DNA of 14,231 nucleotides from assembly GCA_024636405.1 (NCBI GenBank), contig JAGXHC010000065.1, positions 1 through 14,231 on the forward strand, written 5' to 3'. The notes beneath the pieces were generated by a model. It searched no databases, was not told the DNA's origin, and was given only the letters and a program-made list of their open reading frames with translations. The stretch is from Sulfitobacter sp. Its GTDB lineage: Bacteria > Pseudomonadota > Alphaproteobacteria > Rhodobacterales > Rhodobacteraceae. Below, piece after piece: positions 1-6,221 of the stretch; position 1 is the first letter of the stretch; the number at the start of each line of letters is the position of its first letter. Both the position numbers and the translations under genes were made by a program.

Positions 1-958
1 CAGCAGAGGCATCCGCCATGAGGTCAGGCGCAGGCGCATCGCTGCTGGATACGCCCAGCACCTCACCGCCATTACCGTCATCTGAATCAACGATCAGGCG
101 CATACCGGACAGGTCTATGTCCTCGAACCTCACCGGCCCGTCATCGGACCAAAGTGTAAAGTTCGTGGTCTCGATGGTGCCTTCTGAACTGTCCGTTTCC
201 GAGCCAAACTGCAGCCCGACATCAAAGTTGCCACCCGCACTCGCACCATCAGGCAGCCCAGACACGCCATCCTTTTCCGCCTGAATGTCTGTCACGTCCC
301 GATTCGGGGCGTTCTCATCAGGGAAGAAGTTAAGCTGTTCCAGTTTGCTGTCATCGGTCAGGCTGAAGAAGATGCCATCAACGTCAACAGCTTCGCCGTC
401 AGGGTCCGTGGGGGCGATGTTGAAGAACAACTGGCCTTCAGGGGTTTCCGTGACAGATATGCTGACTTCTCCGGCATCGCCCATGATGAAGTTCAGCGTC
501 GTCTTGCCATCGCCTGACGGATCGCCGCCACCCTGCGTGCCGGAACCCTTGGTGCCGCCGGAACCGGAGCCCTTGGTGCCGCCGGAGCCTGAGCCCTTGG
601 TGCCGCCGGAACCGGAGCCCTTGGTGCCGCCAGAGCCGGAGCCCTTGGTGCCGCCCGAACCGGAGCCCTTGGTGCCGCCGGAGCCGGACCCCTTGGTGCC
701 GCCAGAGCCGGAACCCTTGGTGCCGCCGGAGCCGGAGCCCTTGGTGCCGCCAGAGCCGGAGCCCTTGGTGCCGCCAGAACCGGAGCCCTTCGCTTTGTCT
801 TCTTCGACAAATTTGCTTGCAAGGTGCTGATCATACCATTTGGAGAAGCTTGAGCCTTCCACGCCGCCGTTATGATAAGACTTGGTGCTGCTGGCCGAAT
901 TGCCACCGCTGCCGTTGGTCTCGCCATGCTTTGAGAAATCCCAGTGTCTATGTCGCAT
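1..958 (-). CDS. Repeat-containing acidic protein, C-terminus missing
   Basis: At least 319 residues are encoded and the frame is still open at the left edge. The ATG at 958 has a GAGGGG ribosome-binding site at 967-972, eight bases upstream. Residues 1-57 are a polar Gly/Ser/His-rich leader with no hydrophobic signal peptide. Residues 58-137 are ten copies of GSGSGGTK. From about 150 the chain becomes acidic and beta-strand-like, with segments such as LNFIMGDAGEVSISV, GQLFFNIAPTDPDG, GIFFSLTDDSKLEQL, FDVGLQFG and TNFTLWSDDG. From memory, this second part resembles a beta-rich module in calcium-binding or RTX-like proteins of marine bacteria, which often leave by type I secretion. The RTX nonapeptides themselves are not seen here and the C-terminus, where a type I signal would sit, is outside the window. 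The minus frame is chosen because all variation between repeats falls at its third codon positions. Function unknown; surface or extracellular role is inference. Confidence 0.8.
   Translation of the reverse strand, partial: MRHRHWDFSKHGETNGSGGNSASSTKSYHNGGVEGSSFSKWYDQHLASKFVEEDKAKGSGSGGTKGSGSGGTKGSGSGGTKGSGSGGTKGSGSGGTKGSGSGGTKGSGSGGTKGSGSGGTKGSGSGGTKGSGSGGTKGSGTQGGGDPSGDGKTTLNFIMGDAGEVSISVTETPEGQLFFNIAPTDPDGEAVDVDGIFFSLTDDSKLEQLNFFPDENAPNRDVTDIQAEKDGVSGLPDGASAGGNFDVGLQFGSETDSSEGTIETTNFTLWSDDGPVRFEDIDLSGMRLIVDSDDGNGGEVLGVSSSDAPAPDLMADASA
546..785 (-). repeat. Ten tandem 24-base units encoding GSGSGGTK
   Basis: Ten uninterrupted 24-base units lie in the coding frame of the minus-strand repeat protein. 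Reading the plus strand, units differ only at unit positions 15, 18, 21 and 24. These are third positions of Gly or Ser codons on the minus strand, so all ten units encode the same eight residues. A degenerate eleventh unit (GSGTQ) follows on the protein's C-terminal side. The product is a flexible linker with one Lys per unit, between the polar N-terminus and the acidic beta-rich part. Confidence 0.95.
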
Positions 959-977
959 CTTATTGTCCCCTCGGAAA

Positions 978-1217
978 TCAGTTTACGGCGCTACATCGGT
1001 GAACAATTGGCAGATCACCCAGCACGCACATGAACATTTGGCATAAGTCCTCAGGCGCCTTTTCGGCAAATAGTTTGCACATTTTCGCCCTATTTCCCGC
1101 TATGGGGGTGGGCAATTGGAAACAGTCCTTCAGCAGGTCAAAGATTTGCCGTCGCTCTGCGGTCAATCGGTTTGGCGATTGCGAATCATTGCCCCACAAG
1201 TTGCGGATGGCGGCCAT
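978..1217 (-). CDS. Possible small Cys-containing protein (79 aa)
   Basis: This ORF runs from an ATG at 1217 to a TGA at 978, only 19 bases before the start of the repeat protein on the same strand, as in an operon. The middle reads as plausible protein (LTAERRQIFDLLKDCFQLP, then FAEKAPEDLCQMFMCVLGD) with amphipathic-helix character and five Cys residues. I do not recognise a family. Against it: no good ribosome-binding site precedes the ATG, and codon use is less GC-rich at third positions than in neighbouring genes. A GTG at 1292 could extend it to 104 residues, but that extension would reach the start region of the divergent gene at 1295. It may instead be non-coding leader or promoter DNA. 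Confidence 0.33.
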   Translation of the reverse strand: MAAIRNLWGNDSQSPNRLTAERRQIFDLLKDCFQLPTPIAGNRAKMCKLFAEKAPEDLCQMFMCVLGDLPIVHRCSAVN

Positions 1218-1219
1218 AT

Positions 1220-1240
1220 TTTTGCCACGCACCAGCGGTA
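1220..1240 (+). repeat. Direct repeat copy A (21 bases)
   Basis: This copy matches the segment at 1261-1281 at 18 of 21 positions. Both begin TTTTG and end GACCAGCGGTA or CACCAGCGGTA. It lies directly upstream of the possible small minus-strand ORF starting at 1217, where a ribosome-binding site or operator would be expected. Confidence 0.6.
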
Positions 1241-1260
1241 ACGTTTCGCGCAGGCGGTCC

Positions 1261-1281
1261 TTTTGGCAAGGACCAGCGGTA
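1261..1281 (+). repeat. Direct repeat copy B (21 bases)
   Basis: This is the second copy of the 21-base repeat, 41 bases start to start from copy A, or close to four helical turns. It ends one base before the AGGAG ribosome-binding site (1283-1287) of the phosphotransferase gene. The pair could be binding sites for one regulator between divergent genes, or the remains of a small duplication. Confidence 0.6.
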
Positions 1282-1294
1282 CAGGAGCACACAG

Positions 1295-2329
1295 ATGAGC
1301 AAATCCGGAGCGGATGACAACAAGACGCGGATCATAGCCTGCGCCGAAAAACACTTTGGCCAGCCCGTCCAGGAAATCAGCGCTCCGGGCGGCGACGGGC
1401 GATCAAGTTTTCGGCTGGATCTGCCTGACCGCAGCGTTATCGCCACGCTGCGTCCGAACTTTCGTCGCACGCACCTTGAGGCGCATGTTCTGAGCGAACT
1501 GAACGCCCACTGCGACGACCTGCCGGAATGTCTGGGCGTGGTCGGCGAGATCATGTTTCAATCCGACGTGGGCAACCGGCGTCTGAACGTCGAAATTGCC
1601 GACGTGTCGCGCGGCAAGCGTCTGGATCTTGCCGCCGACGCTGTCGGGGCAATTTTCCGCATCCACGCCGCCGCGCGTAAAACGACGCTTCACGAAATGA
1701 TGCCGCATTTGGGCACCAACAAGGATTGGATCGTGAACTTCGTCGATGCCGTTGATTTCCTTGAAGGTCTTGCCGGGGGCATTTCAGATAAATTTGACCG
1801 AAATGCCGCCTATGCGCGCATCGATGGGCCGAAGACCCAGTTTGTAAAATGGGACTGCCGGTCCGGCAATGCAGCCATTGGTGTGGACGAAAAACTGCGC
1901 TGGTTTGATTTTGAATATGCCGGCATGCGTCACGGCGCCGAGGACATTGCCTGGCTTATCGGCGATGAAGCCTGGCCAATTCCACCGCAGGACATGGTTG
2001 ACGTGGTGATCGACACCTTCGACCCTTCTTGCGGCATAGAGATTGCGGAATACCTTGATTATTTGTCGGTCTATCTGACCTTCCACGCGGTGCAGCGTCT
2101 CAAGCTGATCAGCAAAGAAGCGAAAAAGCGCGGCTGGTTGTCGAAAACACGCATCCGCCGCTACGATGACGCCGGTGTGCACCCCGAATTTGCCGCGCAG
2201 ATATGCCGTGTGGGCGCCTATTTTGCTGAACAGTCGCCGATCACCGCGCCGCTTAGTCGCAATTTCGTGCAGGCCCAGAAGGGGTTCGAGGTTATCGCGA
2301 CCCAACAGGCGCGCAAGAAAAGCGCCTGA
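1295..2329 (+). CDS. APH-fold phosphotransferase family protein
   Basis: The product has 344 residues. The ATG at 1295 is chosen over an upstream in-frame start because AGGAG at 1283-1287 sits seven bases before it. The fold is suggested by a Gly-rich loop near residues 31-40 and by VKWDCRSGNAAI at about 184-195. The latter aligns with the Brenner motif HGDxxxxN of aminoglycoside phosphotransferases and choline kinases, keeping the catalytic Asp (D187) and Asn (N192) but with Lys-Trp in place of His-Gly. WFDFEYAG at 203-210 supplies the metal-binding Asp (D205) followed by Glu. Family members phosphorylate aminoglycosides, choline, homoserine, sugars or other small hydroxyl compounds. The substrate cannot be read here and antibiotic resistance should not be assumed. 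It ends three bases before the stop of the convergent permease gene. Confidence 0.82.
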   Translation: MSKSGADDNKTRIIACAEKHFGQPVQEISAPGGDGRSSFRLDLPDRSVIATLRPNFRRTHLEAHVLSELNAHCDDLPECLGVVGEIMFQSDVGNRRLNVEIADVSRGKRLDLAADAVGAIFRIHAAARKTTLHEMMPHLGTNKDWIVNFVDAVDFLEGLAGGISDKFDRNAAYARIDGPKTQFVKWDCRSGNAAIGVDEKLRWFDFEYAGMRHGAEDIAWLIGDEAWPIPPQDMVDVVIDTFDPSCGIEIAEYLDYLSVYLTFHAVQRLKLISKEAKKRGWLSKTRIRRYDDAGVHPEFAAQICRVGAYFAEQSPITAPLSRNFVQAQKGFEVIATQQARKKSA

Positions 2330-2332
2330 ACG

Positions 2333-4105
2333 CTACCAGATCAACGGAATGATGGCGCTGACCAGCACCGACATCGACAGGTTCAGCGGTATCCCGATGC
2401 GCATGAAATCGGTGAATTTATATCCCCCCGGTCCGTAAACCAGCGTGTTTGTCTGGTATCCGATGGGCGTGGCAAAGGCACAGGACGCGGCAATCATCAC
2501 CGCCACCACCAATGGGCGCGGATCCATGCCAAGCGCGCTTGCCATGCTGATGGCAATGGGAGTCATGATCACGGCAACCGCGTTGTTGCTGACGATCTCG
2601 GTCAGGGTTGTTGTCAGCAAGAAGACGGCAAAGATGACATAGAATGGCGGTAAATCGGTCAGGCGCGGCGCAATATTGTCCACGATCAACGTAATGGCGC
2701 CAGAGTTTTGCAAGGCAGCCCCCACCGCCAGCATGGCAAAGATCAGCGCCAGCAGGCGACCTTCGACAAAGGAAAATGCCTCTTCTGCGTCGATGCAGCC
2801 CGTGACCAGCACCACAGCGACGGCGATGACCGCCAGCAGCAAGATGGGTGCGACGTTGAGCGCGGCCAGTGTCACGATGCCCAGCAGCGCGATGATGGCA
2901 ATGGGCGCGTGCCCGCGACGAAACGCGCGCGCCGATGGATGCGAAACGTCGACCATGTCCATATCACTGGCGAGCCGCTGAATATCGGCGCCCGCGCCCT
3001 CCAGAAGCAATGTATCCCCGACTTTGACAATCAACTCGTCCAATTGCCGCCCGATATTCTGGTTGCGCCGATGCACGGCCAATGGATAGACGCCGTAACG
3101 TCGGCGCAGACGCATCGAGCCCAGTGAACGTCCCACCATCCGGCAACCGGGCGTGATCAGCACCTCAACTGTCGAAGTTTCTATCGACGACAGCTGATCA
3201 ACCCGGCGCAATTCCTTGTTTGCCTGCAAGCTCAGCAGTTCGGTCATCTGCGTGCGCAGCACAACGCGGTCACCGGTCTGCAGCGCCACCCCGGCGAGAT
3301 TGCGGCGCAGCGAATCGTCCCCACGGATGACGTCGATCAGACGAACGCCTTCGCGTTTGAACAACTGCACGTCCATGACCTCGCGCCCGACAAGGTTGCT
3401 GTCGGGCGGAATCACGGCCTCGGTCAGGAATTTCATCTTGGACCTGTCTGACAGCATATTGGCCATACTGTCGCGTCCCGGCAGAAGCTTGTTGGCGAAA
3501 AGCGCCATATAGATCAGCCCCCAGGCACACACCACCAAACCAATCGGCATGATCTCGAAAATGCCAAATGGCTCAAGCCCCTGACCGCGCGCCACGCCAT
3601 CCACCAACAGGTTGGTCGACGTTCCGATCAAGGTCAGCGATCCGCCCATGATCGCGGCATAGCTGAGCGGGATCAGCAGCTTGGATGCTTTGGTGCCCAA
3701 TGTCTGGGACAATTGCACCACCACCGGGATCATCACCACCACGACGGGTGTGTTGTTCATGATTGCAGATGCTGCCATGACGGACAGGATCACGCCCACA
3801 ACGGCGGTTTTGGGGCGCGTGCGTGCGGACCGCTCTGCCAGTCGCGTCAGCACATCCAGCCCGCCCGTGCGCACCAGCGCGCCCATGACAATGAACATCG
3901 CGGCGATTGTCCAGGGCGCGGGGTTTGAGAGCACCACCAGCGCATCGTCATAGGGCAACACACCAAGGCCCAGCAAGACTGCCGCCCCCGTGATGGCGAC
4001 CACCTCCGTCGGGAAGGATTCGCGCAAAAATGAAATGAACATGATCCCCACGACTGCCAAGGTCAGGATCGCTTGGACGTTCTGGGAAAAATCGAAGAAA
4101 TCCAT
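2333..4105 (-). CDS. SLC13-family permease with two TrkA_C-like domains
   Basis: This is a 590-residue inner-membrane transporter. Hydrophobic helices occupy about residues 10-205 and 400-590. Between them lies a soluble insert (about 215-395) with two consecutive RCK_C/TrkA_C-like domains; each ends in a GDxVxLxT/GDTLLLEG-type strand. The two membrane halves carry related motifs typical of the DASS/SLC13 and ArsB/NhaD-like group: NNTPVVVVMIP and GTSTNLLVDG in the first, and SNNAVAVIMTP and GYQTNTLVYGPGGY in the second. Relatives move dicarboxylates, sulfate or other anions with sodium or protons, and the RCK_C domains probably sense a ligand; the substrate is unknown. The ATG at 4105 has an AGG nine bases upstream. 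A TTG at 4114 is in frame but less likely. It is convergent with the phosphotransferase, with three bases between stops. Confidence 0.92.
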   Translation of the reverse strand: MDFFDFSQNVQAILTLAVVGIMFISFLRESFPTEVVAITGAAVLLGLGVLPYDDALVVLSNPAPWTIAAMFIVMGALVRTGGLDVLTRLAERSARTRPKTAVVGVILSVMAASAIMNNTPVVVVMIPVVVQLSQTLGTKASKLLIPLSYAAIMGGSLTLIGTSTNLLVDGVARGQGLEPFGIFEIMPIGLVVCAWGLIYMALFANKLLPGRDSMANMLSDRSKMKFLTEAVIPPDSNLVGREVMDVQLFKREGVRLIDVIRGDDSLRRNLAGVALQTGDRVVLRTQMTELLSLQANKELRRVDQLSSIETSTVEVLITPGCRMVGRSLGSMRLRRRYGVYPLAVHRRNQNIGRQLDELIVKVGDTLLLEGAGADIQRLASDMDMVDVSHPSARAFRRGHAPIAIIALLGIVTLAALNVAPILLLAVIAVAVVLVTGCIDAEEAFSFVEGRLLALIFAMLAVGAALQNSGAITLIVDNIAPRLTDLPPFYVIFAVFLLTTTLTEIVSNNAVAVIMTPIAISMASALGMDPRPLVVAVMIAASCAFATPIGYQTNTLVYGPGGYKFTDFMRIGIPLNLSMSVLVSAIIPLIW

Positions 4106-4267
4106 GTATATCAACCTGAACCGAGCATTGGGTTAGCGGCTATTCTCCCCTATTGCCCCGCCCCCCGCAAGCGCCGCTTTTGGGTCGGGAGCCACCTATC
4201 AAGGCGCAGACGGCTTGGCCTTCCGCGTCGTGCGTTCAGGGCTGGTCTGCCCGCGCAAGACGCATAA

Positions 4268-4280
4268 ACCCCGGCGGGGT
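4268..4280 (-). terminator. Possible terminator hairpin after ymdB
   Basis: ACCCC and GGGGT form a five-base-pair GC-rich stem with a three-base loop, 38 bases past the YmdB stop. On the minus strand it is followed by TTTATG, a short U-tract, so it would be only a modest intrinsic terminator. The rest of 4106-4317 shows no convincing gene. Confidence 0.35.
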
Positions 4281-4317
4281 CGCCTGGTGGCAATATCCTC
4301 CGCCTGCTTGCGCGGTG

Positions 4318-5130
4318 TCAGGGCGCGCTGGCCTGCAAAACGCCGCCCGCGCGTACCGGCACGATCCGCGTTGCACGTCCGCTGCGGTCGTCGGTCTCTA
4401 TATAGACGCCGGACAGGGTTGCTTCGCCATTTGCCGGGGTGAACCGCTCTTTTGGCATGCCGGTGATAAAGCGGCGCAGCGGTTCAGCCTTTTCCATGCC
4501 GATCACAGAATGATAGTCGCCGCACATGCCTGCATCGCTGAGATAGGCGGTGCCGCCGGGCAGGATCATCGCGTCCGCCGTCGGCACATGGGTATGCGTC
4601 CCCACGACAAGGCTCGCGCGGCCGTCGCACCAATGGCCCATCGCCATCTTTTCGGATGTTGCTTCACAGTGGATGTCCACGATCACAGCCGCCGCCATCC
4701 CGCCCAGCGGATGCGTCTTCAGCACCGGTTCCAGCGCCGAAAATGGATCGTCAAAGGGCCGCTTCATGAACACCTGCCCCAGCGCCTGCGCCACCAGCAC
4801 CTTGCGGCCATTCTGAGCGGTGAACAGGCGCGCGCCCTTGCCCGGCGCAGATTTGGAGAAATTCAGCGGTCGGATGATGCGCGGCTCCTGCTCGATAAAG
4901 CTGAGCATGTCCTTTTGATCAAAGGCATGATCACCAAGCGTCAGGCAGTCCGCCCCCGCATCGAGCAGGGTTTTGGCATGCGACGCCGAAAGCCCCATGC
5001 CCGATGTCGCGTTCTCACCGTTCACCACGATGAAATCGAGCTTCCAGTCCTGCCGAAGCTGCGCAAGATTGTCTGTGATCGCGCGGCGCCCGGCGCGGCC
5101 CATCACATCGCCAAGAAAGAGTATTTTCAT
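4318..5130 (-). CDS. YmdB-type (TIGR00282) metallophosphoesterase
   Basis: At 270 residues this is the usual family length. Motifs in order: GDVMG (D8), VVNGEN (E39, N40), LTLGDHAFD (65-71), VDIHCEATSEKMAMG (from 151) and GTHTHVPTAD (178-186, H179 and H181). These are the dinuclear metal-site motifs of the YmdB/DR1281 family, which hydrolyses 2',3'-cyclic nucleotides and, in Bacillus subtilis, influences biofilm formation and RNA turnover. The family's usual GNH is GDH here (Asp at 67). The enzyme should be cytoplasmic. Its start has only a weak ribosome-binding site. It is transcribed away from the small membrane-protein gene at 5290. The family call is firm; the physiological substrate in this group is not established by sequence. 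Confidence 0.92.
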   Translation of the reverse strand: MKILFLGDVMGRAGRRAITDNLAQLRQDWKLDFIVVNGENATSGMGLSASHAKTLLDAGADCLTLGDHAFDQKDMLSFIEQEPRIIRPLNFSKSAPGKGARLFTAQNGRKVLVAQALGQVFMKRPFDDPFSALEPVLKTHPLGGMAAAVIVDIHCEATSEKMAMGHWCDGRASLVVGTHTHVPTADAMILPGGTAYLSDAGMCGDYHSVIGMEKAEPLRRFITGMPKERFTPANGEATLSGVYIETDDRSGRATRIVPVRAGGVLQASAP

Positions 5131-5289
5131 GGCCAGATGACTAGGCCGGCTGGCCGGTCACGGCAAGCGGTTTGTCACCCCGAAGGGCGGCATCTTTGGC
5201 CGTGCGGTGTTTATCATCCGCCATCAAATCTCTCGGGCTTCCCAACACAGTCATTTCGATTTATCATTTCACCGCAGGAGCCAGGCAAG

Positions 5290-5649
5290 ATGACACGAAA
5301 CAAAACGCTTTGGATGCTGCTGGGAGTTTGGGTGCTTCTTGTTATCCTTTCGATCTGGATTCCGCTTACGACCGCACCCACCGACACCGGGTTGACCCGA
5401 GGGTTGAACCGGGTGACGCTTTTCTTTCAGTTTCAGTTTGCCGCACTTGTCGTGGCGCTGATCTTGTGGATCTTTTCACGACGCCTTGATCCGGCCTGGA
5501 AACGCTGGCTGGCGCGGGTGCCCAGCCTGCTGGCGCTGGCGCTGTTTTCCATAATGGCCGGGCTGATCGTGTGGTCAAATTTGCAGCGTCTGCCCCTGAT
5601 CGCGCCGCAAAACCCCGGCCCGCCCACTGCTCCGGTCACCGGCAACTAA
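5290..5649 (+). CDS. Small three-helix membrane protein
   Basis: The product has 119 residues. The ATG at 5290 is preceded by AGGAG at 5276-5280 with nine bases of spacing, so much longer upstream extensions in this frame are rejected. Three hydrophobic segments are visible: about residues 7-26, 46-66 and 79-98. Positively charged stretches (FSRRLDPAWKRWLAR) separate the second and third. The tail is short and proline-rich (APQNPGPPTAP). I do not recognise a named family; position beside YmdB and 5-formyltetrahydrofolate cyclo-ligase suggests a conserved Rhodobacterales neighbourhood protein, which is inference. Its stop lies 11 bases from that of the convergent cyclo-ligase. Confidence 0.8.
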   Translation: MTRNKTLWMLLGVWVLLVILSIWIPLTTAPTDTGLTRGLNRVTLFFQFQFAALVVALILWIFSRRLDPAWKRWLARVPSLLALALFSIMAGLIVWSNLQRLPLIAPQNPGPPTAPVTGN

Positions 5650-5660
5650 GAACCGAAGGC

Positions 5661-6221
5661 TCAGCCGATGTCGATGACGCCGGTTTCGGTCACGATCATG
5701 TCCAGCGGCTGATCCGAGGGCTCCAGCGGGATCGCGTCCGTCTCCTGACCGGCAAAGGCGAACCCGATGGCCAGTGTCGGTCGCTTGGCGCGCAGCATCT
5801 CTAGCGTGCGGTCATAAAACCCACCGCCGTATCCCAGACGCCCCCCTGCGCGGCTGAACGCGAGCAGGGGCACGATCAGTATTTCCGGCTCGAAAAAGTC
5901 ATTCACCTTGGGGGTCATCGCGCCGAACGCCCCTGCAACCATCTGTGCGTCCGGTGTCCAGCGCGAGAACGAAAGCGGATGGTTCGGCCACTGGATTACC
6001 GGCACCCCGACGGGGCCATGTGCACAGGCTTCGGCCATCGCGGGCAGCGGGTCGATCTCTGTGCGGATGGGCATGTATCCTGACAACGCTACGCCACGGT
6101 AGCCTGCCAGCACCTCGCTCAGAAAGCCTGCCTGCGCCAGTGCTGCGCCCGCGAAAACTGCCTTGCGTCGCACAAAGGCCGCCTTGCGCGCCGCTGCCTT
6201 TTGCGCCGTCAGATCGCTCAC
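5661..6221 (-). CDS. 5-formyltetrahydrofolate cyclo-ligase
   Basis: This 186-residue cytoplasmic enzyme converts 5-formyltetrahydrofolate to 5,10-methenyltetrahydrofolate using Mg-ATP, returning a stored or inhibitory folate to one-carbon metabolism. Visible features are the Lys/Arg-rich first helix (QKAAARKAAFVRRK), GYMPIRTEIDPLP at 49-60, and the signature RLGYGGGFYDRTL at 128-140. The start is a GTG at 6221 that overlaps the TGA of mgtE in the sequence GTGA, so translation is probably coupled to mgtE. Upstream in-frame sequence reads as the mgtE shadow and is not part of the protein. The gene is known as fthC, ygfA or MTHFS in different systems. Confidence 0.93.
   Translation of the reverse strand: MSDLTAQKAAARKAAFVRRKAVFAGAALAQAGFLSEVLAGYRGVALSGYMPIRTEIDPLPAMAEACAHGPVGVPVIQWPNHPLSFSRWTPDAQMVAGAFGAMTPKVNDFFEPEILIVPLLAFSRAGGRLGYGGGFYDRTLEMLRAKRPTLAIGFAFAGQETDAIPLEPSDQPLDMIVTETGVIDIG

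Noticed and set aside
546..785. CRISPR-like array
   Set aside because: The units are contiguous with no spacers and lie in a coding frame.
285..830. Plus-strand ORF with a Pro-rich EPEPLVPP repeat
   Set aside because: It is the mirror of the GSGSGGTK repeat. All variation between units fits third positions of the minus frame starting at 958.
493..927. Minus-strand ORF with Ala/Pro/Arg repeats
   Set aside because: It is another frame of the same repeats. Its variable bases would fall at non-silent positions, and the frame with a good ribosome-binding site is the one from 958.
1172..1294. Upstream extension of the phosphotransferase
   Set aside because: A clear AGGAG precedes the ATG at 1295, and the extension does not look like protein.
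1295..2329. Antibiotic-resistance gene
   Set aside because: The fold is shared with many metabolic kinases, the Brenner motif is altered, and nothing nearby suggests a mobile resistance element.
4153..5289. Long plus-strand ORF running into the small membrane protein
   Set aside because: It is antisense to the YmdB-like gene, and the real start at 5290 has its own ribosome-binding site.
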